Shown one piece after another: positions 45,971-55,629 of a stretch of 64,000 nucleotides of DNA (positions are counted from its first letter, which is position 1; each line of letters opens with the position of its first letter). Both the position numbers and the translations under genes were made by a program. The DNA comes from Tieghemiomyces parasiticus (taxonomy: Eukaryota > Kickxellomycota > Dimargaritomycetes > Dimargaritales > Dimargaritaceae), in the NCBI GenBank assembly GCA_027575765.1, contig JANBPT010000006.1, positions 62,001 to 126,000 of the forward strand, written 5' to 3'. The notes under the pieces were generated by a model that ran no database searches, was not told the origin of the DNA, and was given only the letters and a program-made list of their open reading frames with translations.

Positions 45971-48609
45971 ATGCTCGATAGTGTCGCCGCCTTCCAGGCA
46001 CGGCTGCCACTGCCGGCCACCTGCCTGGCCCCCGAGCTGTGGCGCTACAAGAACGAGGGCAACGCCAACATCATACTCACGTCGACCAGCCGTGACCCCC
46101 GCTGCGTAAGTCAATCCCGTCCCGCTATGCTCTATATTTGGATGCGGCATTTTACTGCTGCTGCTCTGGGCCCGGTGGGCTCGGCAGCAGACAAACCCGG
46201 CTCCTACCTTTATCTCCCCCCGCCACCGGCCTGCTTGTTTCCCATCGCCCCCCTTGGCCGTGGCGCTCGTTTCGGATTTTCCGCCAGCTACATCCCGGAC
46301 TCGCCTATCTGCTCTTCCAAATGATTGGTAGTGTGACCCGACCGGGCTTCCTTACGTTTCAGTCGGACCTGAAAATCGTGGCCGGGTTGGTATTTTGGGC
46401 TGGATCCACACTGCAACTGTGAAGGGCGGAGGCCGAGTCAGCACATTTCCCACGCACCGGGGTGACACTTCAGCCTATTTTCTACCTCCCCCTTGATTCC
46501 ACGCCTGTCGAACGGAAGTTAACGCGTGGCTCCCTTTACTTCCACTCCCCTCCCCTCGCCTTGACTTACACTCCCGCCTGTGGCACTGCTGCCCTCCCCT
46601 GTTTTTGCCTGGACCCCGACCCGCTATCGCCGTCACTCCAAACTCTGGTATGGCGATCAGCGCGGGTTAGCCCTCCGCATACGCAAATGCGACGTCGAGA
46701 CTGGAACGATCTCCAGCAAAACCAAGGCCCCTAGAACCACGCCAGGCTACGCCGAGGAGCTGGATTACATCCACCAGGTCATCGCGCCGCTGCTGGGTAT
46801 CGAGTACATGGTCCCTATGGTAAGTGGCCATGCATTCCAACCGGGGTTCCGCCACTCACCCTCCGCGCACAAAGGCCGGCTATGCCCTCGGAATGGACTC
46901 CACACCACTGGGTAGCAGCCAGATTAACCCGCACTGGGAGTTACGACCTACCCATCACAACCACGTTGCCTCACCTGGCCCATAGCATCTACTGCCGGTC
47001 ACCCCCTCGTTTCTGACGGCGCTTGACCGCCGTATCCAGTCCGACAGGCCGGAGACTCGCTGGCACAAGTGCATTGACACACGCCAGGAGCATGTGGTCA
47101 TCACCGTAGACCTAACCGGGCACCCGTACAGCGGTGCCGCCCACGGCGACTTCTCCCCGGGCCCAGCCACGTTCTCGGTCGAGATCAAGGTAAGGTTACC
47201 CCTTATAGCATACCAATCTGCCGTCTTACCTACCGAGCTTGGAAGAACATCAGCGAGGTATAAATCAGGCGAAAACGGTACACGATACTCATACAGTTAT
47301 CCATACCCACCGCTACCCACGCAACCGCCTCTTGAAATAACCCATGTCTTGCAGCCTAAATGGGGCTTCTTGCCGACTTCCCAGTGCCTCTCGCCCCGCT
47401 CCGTTAAGCGTACCACCTGCCGCTTCTGTATGAAGAAATACCGCGACGTCGATTCGTCTACCGACCCACCATCAAGCTTCTGCCCGATGGATCTTTACTC
47501 CGGTTCACCGGCTCGTATGGAAAGCGCCTTCGAAGCCCTGTACACGCAGCCCCGGAATAATCTGCTACTCTTCCGGAGCGACGGATCCGTCATGCCTCGG
47601 TCGGTAAGTACAACCCAATGCTATGGTGGGGGGGGGACGGGGCGGCCTAAACTGAGCACTGATTAATGTCCCCAGTCTTTTGATAATAATACCACTCACA
47701 CTAAACCATTATGAATCGTTTCCGCGCCCAACTCCCCCCCCCGGTAATCAGGCATGGGAGGACCTGGTCCATCAGTTCTTTGAGCGGATCATCCCGGTGC
47801 ATACGACATTGGTTTCCAGGTAAGCAAGGAGGGAGGGCCGAACCGTGCGTGGCCTTGTGGGCTGAAGCACCGTATCTGCTCACTCGCCAATTAAAAAAAA
47901 TGCTTTGCTCCTCGCATTTACAATTGGCCACCGCCGCCTCCTCTTTGGGACCCTGACACCACAACCCGACCTACCTGCTCCAATCAGCTCCAGTATTCTA
48001 GATACGCTATTGACGCCTCTCCTGATTACCATCCTTCAGCAAGAGCCAGTACTGCAAAGACTCAGCCGGTGGCAACAGTACCTGGACACTTGGGATGTCG
48101 AAGGCCTAGTGGCCTTGTTGGGTGACGTCCGCAGTCGGGACGACGGGACCAAACCGGCCGTCAACAACCTCCTCGACCCACCAACTGCCGAGGAATGGGC
48201 CGAGGTTCTAGCCACCATTGACCCGGAAACCCGCCCCTCCCTGCCCCGTACCACCCGAGAGCTACGTCATGCCGTACTAAAGCACCTCATCTCGGCCACG
48301 CTAAAAGACTGTTCCGTCTTTATCTCGCTGTGGGTCAACCCGGCAAGCCACCGGACCGTACCAGCGCCGACCCTCGACGAGACGGAAGTCGGTCGTACGG
48401 GCTTCTTAAAGGTACGATGGAATGATCGCGGCTACCTGGAAGCTGAGCCCAACCCAGACGAGACAACAACGGGTACCCGGGTATTTTATACCGTACATCT
48501 GATTGACCTCGACCCCAAACCCGTCAAAAATTTGGCCAAGTACTACGCCAATGATCAGGCCATTGTGGCCAACTACTTATCACGGAACATCCGCAAGTCC
48601 TGTGCGTAG
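45971..48609 (+). CDS. IPK1: inositol-pentakisphosphate 2-kinase, 6 exons
   Basis: Makes inositol hexakisphosphate (phytate) from InsP5 with ATP, a step linked to mRNA export and phosphate sensing. Exons 45971-46105, 46661-46819, 46986-47189, 47355-47603, 47752-47819 and 47988-48609 give about 478 residues. Motifs: the N-terminal glycine-rich nucleotide site WRYKNEGNANIIL; RGLALRIRK with the ATP-binding lysine region; VEIKPKWGFLP (residues 163-173); and the metal-binding-like KRTTCRFCM with its Cys pair. The C terminus has VHLIDLDPKPVKNLAKYY, a strong family signature (D-L-D-x-K-P). The acceptor of intron 1 (46660) lacks a good pyrimidine tract and is the least certain junction, but the frame and family alignment support it. 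The first four introns are phase 0. Confidence 0.9.
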
Positions 48610-49052
48610 ACGGAACTCAACCCTATGGCAATTTTATTATTAACCATCACTTTAAAATTAAACCCCCCCATTGTTTAAAAGAAAACACACACACACGCAC
48701 ACGCGCACATAAAAGAAGCATTTACTGGCCCCTGTGGTTCAACCGTACCCGGAGAATGGAAATATCCAGCCCATTCACGAAATTAACGCAACGAAGGGAT
48801 GGCAGGTTTGATGTGGGGGCAAGAGGCATGGGGATTTCCCACCGCGGGATAGTGTTATTGCTGTTACCGTTCGGGGTGGCCGTTATTATTTACCAACTCC
48901 GCCCTCGCACCTCCCTGACAATTAGCTCATTTTCCTAACTGCTCACTCCCCCATCCCATTCCAGTTCATTCAGGCGAGGTGTCAACCGCCCCAGCTCTTC
49001 ATTTGTCTTCAATCTCATGAATTAATAGCTTCATTACATTCTCAAACTCGTA
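48610..49052. other. intergenic between IPK1 and the Sos7-like gene
   Basis: Short tandem spacer with a CA-type microsatellite at 48684-48708. Both neighbours read rightward. Confidence 0.5.
48684..48708 (+). repeat. (AC)n imperfect microsatellite
   Basis: AC units interrupted by GC dinucleotides, in the 3' flank of IPK1. Confidence 0.7.
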
Positions 49053-51485
49053 ATGGATACCGAAATTCAGCACAAGGTCGCGGAAACAGCCAGGTAATGG
49101 CGTACGGTACCGCCCAAAATTTCCGCGAATTTCACTGCGTCCGCCCTGCATAGGCTTCGGCTAGATGCTAACCCCACCCGTCGAATGGCCCTTGAATTCT
49201 CCCTCACCCTACACTTCAACCCTCTACAGGCTCCGCGATGCCTTTCAGAAGGATGCGTTCCACATTCTGCAACTCGAGGAAACCTGCCTCAAGAAGGCCC
49301 GCAACGCTGAACGTTTCAACCACCCTGGAACCCACACGCCCAAGGCTGTCGAGGCCGACCTGGCTTACTACCGAGTAAGTTGATGACAAGGGCGCTGTGG
49401 TTGTGTTTGGCCGTATTTCGTACCCGTAGGTACACGTGAAGCACCGACTTACGATTAGGGGCCCCATTGGCTAATTTATTTCATTGCCAATCGTTAACCC
49501 CGCGCCCCCCTCCCCGCTCTATCACTCTCTCCCCCCTTGCACTTCACCTCACCCCACCTCCTTGCTACCATACTCACTCTCATGTCGATGTTAATTGATT
49601 GGGGTAGACTCTGTTCTCCAAACTCAAATTTAACTACCTAGAGCAGACTACCAAGGAACGGTTCCTGCGGGACTTGATGCAGGAACCTCCCGTTGACATT
49701 GAGCTCGAAGACATCCAGGAGATCGAAGCGGGTAATTTGGTCAGCAAAAAGGAACTCAAGAAACGCAAGACCGAGACGCAAGTCCGCCACGAGCAGATTG
49801 ACTACACCATCAACAGTGTGGCTGATGGTAGGTCATGGCGGCTGGAAATTGAACCCCTCCCCGAGGTGTGCATACCAGAGATTGAGGCGGCGTACGGACT
49901 GACAAAGGTGACGGTAATGGTTGACCAACTAACCTGGCTGACGTTTTAACCCTCTTGTGTGTTCATCTTGACAGGCTATCACCAAGTCAAATCGGAATTT
50001 GAGGAGGTTACGCCGATCTTGGCCGAAATCGCTGAACTGGTAAGTTGGGCGGTGCTGACTTGGTCTGTATGCGCTCAAGCTAGTATTAAACGGAGGACAG
50101 ATCCGGTATCAGGAGTATTAACTATGCCGGCGTTTGTTTTTTTAAACCTTGTTCTGTATTCCACCCGGGCCTTTACGTTCATTTTGTTTAGGAGAGCCAG
50201 CTCCACGAGCTGGAAGGGGACGACACCAGTAATCAGGTAAGTGTGTCTTGGAATGTACAAGGCTAGTTAGATAATTAACCCCAACTCACACCAACCGTTA
50301 GCCACGTTGGGTATTAACTTTTACAACCTAAAATTACATCTCATTCCCATACCAGAAATTAACCATCCAAGAGTCGCAGCGGGTACTGGATGAACAGGTA
50401 AGGAAGAGGAAACTCTGCTAAGGGAGGCTGATGACGGCACCCGGTTGCAATCCAACCGTTTTTTTTGCTCTCATTTGGACCCCCGTCTTGCCAGCTTCCT
50501 AACCAAACGACCCTTAGTACACCACTATTTACCCGTCCCACAGGTTACCCTCCACGACACTCTGCGAGGGGACATTGACACGTGTCGTGACGAGACAGCA
50601 CGGCTCCAACGCACCGCTGAGGATCTTGAGGACGAACTCAAGAGGCTAGCTACTCAGCAGAAGTCCGAAGAGGCTTTTGCGGCGGAAGCAGTGCGCCAGG
50701 CCCTGACAAAGGACCCGCAGGTCCAGGAGCTCTACGATTGGTAAGTTGTGTAGCAGGCACTACAGTATGGGAATAGGGAATTGCAGTGAGAAGGGAAAGA
50801 TTGCCCAGAAAACCTCGTTCTTCCTTTCCCCCCCCCCACCTTCACCCAGCCGGCATGGCTGAACTGTCTACTGCTTACTTACACGTCGATGCTTCACTTT
50901 GCTTTCACCTCTACCGCTAAATCGGGCTGCAGGTTTACCGAGGCCCAAAACGTTTTGGCAACGCTCTTCGGCGTTCGCTTGTTGAAAGCCACGGGCCCCG
51001 ATAGCGTGCAGATCATCTACGACTACACCGAGAAGGATGATAAGTATGTTACCCTGGATTTGACTTTTACCGAGTCGCCCACGTTCGCCATCACGGAAGC
51101 TAAGGTAAGTGCAGCTGTCAGACTGGATTCTAGCACTCCTCCTCCTCCTCATGATACCGACACTTTCCAATTCAGGATTACCCCCTTCCCCTGGGCTAGT
51201 GAGCCTTTAGGCGTGGCGGCGTTTGTGGGGGGTATTTTTCTTTTTCGGTAGTGCGTATGTGTGTGTGCGTGTGCCAGGCATGGCCTAACATCTAAATTTA
51301 CCCACCGCCCCATTAACCACCCGCTAATTGCTGATGTAAACTACGGACGATAGGTCACCAATGCGGGACCCTTGGCTCTTGACGGGCTGACGATCCAAGC
51401 TCTGCGCCAAGGCAATAACCTTCGCCAGGTCATCCAAGAAGTCGGGACAAAAGTCTTGGCAGCGAAATCACGCATAAATCTGTAA
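49053..51485 (+). CDS. Sos7-like kinetochore protein, 9 exons
   Basis: Coiled-coil protein of about 352 residues. Exons: 49053-49093, 49230-49374, 49608-49827, 49975-50039, 50192-50236, 50356-50397, 50544-50740, 50933-51104 and 51354-51485. All joins keep frame and use GTAAG/GTAGG/GTAAT donors. The segment LFSKLKFNYLEQTTKERFLRD, followed by a Lys/Glu-rich coiled coil (NLVSKKELKKRKTETQ), is what I associate with fungal Sos7/Kre28, partner of the outer-kinetochore scaffold Spc7/KNL1. After more coiled coil (RLQRTAEDLEDELKRLATQQ) comes a C-terminal globular part (FTEAQNVLATLFGVRLLKA, YVTLDLTFTESPTFAITEA) that looks like an RWD-type fold. Other coiled-coil kinetochore subunits such as Fta4/Nkp1 remain possible. 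Two exons are only 45 and 42 bases. Confidence 0.7.
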
Positions 51486-52583
51486 AAGAAGGAGAAAAAT
51501 GATAGGGTGGGGTGTCGTTACATAAGCACTCATGACAACCCCGTGCCAAGCGCAGAGTGTGCACGATCGAATGGCCCCGGTTTTTGTATATCTAATAATA
51601 CTCATACGCCGATTAGACTAGAGTTGACTTCTCAATCTGAGTGACTAGATGGCCAAAAAGATGGAGATAGGGGAGGGCCATGTACGCGACTAATGCCAAG
51701 GTGGCCTTGGCTGCAAGTGACTAAGGCTACGGGGGAGGGGAGGGGGAAAGGGTGACATTTGAAATTAAACCCAAGAAGCAGGTTCTGTATAGAACGTTCC
51801 ATGGTGACGCGGCGGATCTTCCCGCCAGCGGATATTACAAGGCCGGCAAAAGCGCAGCCAGCGTTGTGCAAAGAGACGTGAAATATAAGGGCCAAGCTTT
51901 TGTGACCCAAATCCAATTCGTCCCCCCTTCTCCTCTGCTACCTCGCTCAACTTTTGTACTACCCCGGTGGCCCCCTTTAACCGCCAGCCGGTCTCCACAC
52001 CCCCCTAGAGGCGCTCTCCCCAGCCAATGGCTGATTCGTGCCAAGACTGATCTAGGGGTGCGCTTTTTCTTTGGTCATATACCGCCCGGTATCTTATACA
52101 CCGCAAGAGTCTTCGATACCGGAGGAGAGCCGTGGCTTCTGCATCCCTTGAAGGGCTCTCACCTGTCTTCTTGGCACCTCCCCCCCCCCGACACCCTCTC
52201 GAACCCTTAAAATCTGCAATCGCCTGCCTTCTCCCCCCTCCCGTACTACCCGGGGTTTCAGTCTTCAGGTTGTACACGCCCAGCCTGCTTCCGACTTTAT
52301 AAAGACGGTTGGGAGCCCCACCGATGGGTAGCTAGCTGTCCCCGCCTACTGCATGAGACTTTTCGCCCTTTCCTAGGGCTCTCATAACCTGCAACGTGTC
52401 AACCCTGACCCCACAGCCTACTGCAAAGTCACCCCTCAACTAAGAACGTACTCCACCCCTTAGCTCTCCCTCCTCCCCGACCCGCTCGTTGTTATTCATC
52501 GATCATTGGTATCCTTACCTACGTTGTGCTGCTTTTTAAACCTTGTACTCATACGCCCTTTCCCGCAGCCACCGTTGTCCACC
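51486..52583. other. intergenic and leader of the PacC-like gene
   Basis: Plus-strand open frame 51752-52210 begins plausibly but turns into Pro/Ser-rich low-information sequence with no family match. 52440-52583 is C/T-rich, probably the PacC leader. Confidence 0.45.
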
Positions 52584-53309
52584 ATGCCACCGGTCAGTCC
52601 CCGTAGCCCTATGGCGGACGATGGCGACCTCGCCCCTACCGTCTGTCGTTGGGTCGATTGCACGCACCCGCCCTTTGAGGACAGCAACGCGCTCTACACT
52701 CACGTGAGCCGGCAGCATATTGGCCGCAAGGCTAACAACGACTTGTGCCTTACTTGCCATTGGGGCGGGTGCCGGTTCCAAGCCAAAAAGCGCGACCACA
52801 TCACGTCGCACCTTCGTTCGCACGTTAACCTCCGGCCGTACCGCTGTGGCATCTGCCAGAAGGCGTTCAAGCGGCCCCAGGATGTCAAGAAACACGACAA
52901 GATGCATACGGAAGAGCACTCGGCGGCAGCGGCGGCGTCCGTGGCGCCCATAGCGGTCGTTAGCCATTCCCCCGTGTCGCCGACCCCATTGACACCCCCA
53001 CCATACGCGGCCAGCCCGTACCGCCAGCCGTACCACGCAAGGTCGGTGTCACCGCCGTCTTCCACACCATACCCTCTACCATTACCACCACCGTCGTTTA
53101 TTCGGCGCTCTTCGGCAACGTCTACACAGAACCCTCCGGTAATCTCGAGTGCCGCCTACAAGGACGCCGTATGCAACTCCGGCATTACACCCAAACCATC
53201 CTACTTGCCCCCTCTGAGTACGCACTACGTCAAAACGGCCATCCCGCCTCTACAGCATCTGATGCGGGCGCACCTACGGGAGATGTACCCTTCATCCGTC
53301 TCTTCGTAG
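52584..53309 (+). CDS. PacC/Rim101-type zinc-finger transcription factor, short form
   Basis: Three C2H2 zinc fingers at the N terminus: C21/C26/H40/H45, C58/C63/H76/H80 and C88/C91/H104/H108. The linkers HIGRKANNDLCLTCHWGGC, KKRDHITSHLRSHV, RPYRCGICQKAFKRPQDVKKH are the diagnostic PacC/Rim101 sequence, so this is the ambient-pH regulator family that binds GCCARG sites. The protein is only 241 residues. Family members are usually 500-700 residues, with a C-terminal region that masks the protein until proteolysis; here the C-terminal half is a Pro/Ser/Tyr-rich tail ending in SSVSS. The start at 52584 has a good context (CACCATGCC); an upstream in-frame Met at 52506 would add a low-information extension. 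The stop at 53307-53309 is followed by ordinary 3' sequence. Confidence 0.88.
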   Translation: MPPVSPRSPMADDGDLAPTVCRWVDCTHPPFEDSNALYTHVSRQHIGRKANNDLCLTCHWGGCRFQAKKRDHITSHLRSHVNLRPYRCGICQKAFKRPQDVKKHDKMHTEEHSAAAAASVAPIAVVSHSPVSPTPLTPPPYAASPYRQPYHARSVSPPSSTPYPLPLPPPSFIRRSSATSTQNPPVISSAAYKDAVCNSGITPKPSYLPPLSTHYVKTAIPPLQHLMRAHLREMYPSSVSS

Positions 53310-55629
53310 GTAGTGGCGGAGGGGTGGAGTACCACTGAGTGCCCTTATCCTCTAGCCGCCAGATTCGTGGGGAGGCTTAAGTTGCACTCTGCTGGATTCC
53401 CGCTAAAGTACGCCTTTTCCCCGCTGCAGCGTTGAGGTGAGGATGATTCGCACGACCGTTGGGTCTTTCCTAGCAGCCCCTACAACTGACACAAGGATAC
53501 TGCACTTTGCCTGTATATCATATCGCTTTATCGGGGTTAGTCTGCAACATCCTCTGGGGGGAGGAAGGAAGAGGAAGTCGGCCATATACTATATTGACAG
53601 CCGTTGAAAAGTGGGGAAAGGCCGGTCGTTTTAAGCCACCTCCTTCGCCTTTTGATAATAAATGAGCCGTCCCCCCCCGTCTCCACCCTCGATAACCTCT
53701 CATTGACGCACACAGGGTGTGGCGATAATGTCTTCCACCATGCACCACGTCTGTATTTCATATTAAAAATGATGATGTCAACGATACGTCTGAAGCCACG
53801 GAGCCCTCCCTTCCCCTCCTAATGCTTCTGATACTCGTCTGAATTTATCGTTGTAATTTCAAGAGTATTGGATGCAAGCCAGGGGGAGGGAGAGGTGACA
53901 TCACGTGCACCAATATGGGTTTGTTTACGATCTACATGCACTGCATTCTGGTTGGCTGGAAGGACGCGTCGCATTTTCACGCGGGGCGGCCGGAAACTTG
54001 TAGGGGTAATTAGGAAGACGCTGACACGCGAGATCATGCTTACGTCGTAGACAAGTGTTGTATCTGCTTCCATCGACTGTGCGCCTGAGGTGGCTCATTG
54101 ATAAAAGCTTAGATTGCGAAGGTGTTCGCACTAACACACCAAATAGTGCACGTTTGCGTCCCCCTCCCCCCTCCCTCTCCTGGGGGACCCTGCCTTCACA
54201 AGTTTCCAAGGCAGGGTGCCCAACACGTTGACTGTCTAGTGCACCGTGGTAGGAGTGAGGAGGAGGAGGTCAGCTCAGGACGCTCCTGATTCGAGTCTAG
54301 GGCCCCACTGTAAGGGAATGTCCCATGGTCCCTGACAGTAGTAGCCCCAGAAGGGGCCGTGGCTACAGGAGGGATCGTTGCAGCTATCCGACTTGCTAGA
54401 AATCGAGTGGCTGGTACGGGCGTCTAACCAAGTGCGGTTTCCGGTTGGGGTAGCTAGCGCCACGTAATGAACGGCCAGGGGCAGCCGCGAGTATGGTGGA
54501 TGGGGAGGGCGCGCGGGGGGGGGGACGTATCGCCATGGAGATTTCGTGGCCTCTGTGGCTAGCAGGGCCGAGTACAGGTCTGGGTCTCTATCGCCCCCTA
54601 CTCACCACATAGTCCCTCCCTCCCCCCTCTTCTGACGCGGCCGTAATGCTCCAGTCACGACTGATTTTTTCTTCTTCCAGTGCTCTCTGGGCCAACTCAA
54701 TCTGCCTTAAGCCGGTAAGGTAATGGGACTGGAGGCACTAAGGTTTAAGGGCCAGACTGCCGGGGTTAACTTTAAGTGCCGACTTATCTATCTCTAGAGG
54801 CCTTGTTTCATTGCCATTACCCAGTTTCTATTCGGTCCCTTACTGCCGTCTCAGCCTGCCCTTCTCTGCGACTAAGCAGAGGTCTCACCTTTCGATCCCC
54901 AACTGCCCGAAGCCCTACGGTTCAGGTTTCGCATGCGAGCGATTTCCAAGTCCGGCCGGCTGGGACTCAACCCCTCCTCTCCGTGTCACTCTGTCCGGTA
55001 GCGCCTTTTATTGTTCTTTTTCTTGGAACCCCACGGTGAGCGCAGTGGCTAGCGACGAAGCTCCCGGCTGCCCTGTGTCGAAGTTTCAAGCGGCGGTGGC
55101 GGTAGTAGCCACGTTCGTTTTCAGGCCCTGGCGGCTCGGAGTGAATCCCTGCAACGTTTCTGAGACGCGCGGAGTTCACCCCTCCCCATCTCCTTCTTTG
55201 CCCCACGCGTTGTTCCCTCTACCGCGGCCCTCCCCACTTCGACTCCGCTTCAAGGGTGTTCGCCGACGCTTGTAGGACCCTTAGCCCTGCTGGCCTTATC
55301 TTCCAACTGCCAGTTCTCTTGTCTCTCTGCATTTTTTTGCGTGTTTCGTTTCCTGTACTTTAACTACTGTCCTACTCAGCGGCGCCTCCATCACGCCCTT
55401 GCACACGATTCTGAATCGCCTTACCGAAAGTTTCCAACCCGCGGGCCATTCTCCCGTCCCACCACTATTACCCTTAGCTCTCCCACAACGCGTTCTGCGA
55501 TTCCCCGTCCAGTCGCGAACGCGACCCTTCCCCCTTCGGTTATTTGTTCTTGTAAGCCCACTTACTAGCCGCTCTCCCGTGGGCGCGGGATCCCGAGAAC
55601 CCTCTTATCCACAGTCCGCCTCGCCATCG
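53310..55629. other. intergenic and leader of the tetraspan gene
   Basis: 53310-54650 contains only short open frames without similarity. From about 54780 to 55629 the plus strand is C/T-rich, probably the leader of the next gene. Confidence 0.45.

Noticed and set aside
51752..52210. 152-codon plus-strand open frame upstream of PacC
   Set aside because: Turns into Pro/Ser-rich low-information sequence, with no family resemblance.
53411..53609. Acceptor-like CCCCGCTGCAG followed by an open frame, possibly an extra C-terminal PacC exon
   Set aside because: No convincing donor in the right phase and the peptide shows no PacC features; kept only as a test for the short-PacC finding.
54288..54298. 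GATTCGAGTCT, similar to a tRNA B box
   Set aside because: The stem positions do not pair (A opposite C) and no A box lies upstream.
55399..55629. N-terminal extension of the tetraspan protein
   Set aside because: Pro/Leu/Arg-rich translation of a pyrimidine tract like other leaders here; the Met at 55630 is more likely.
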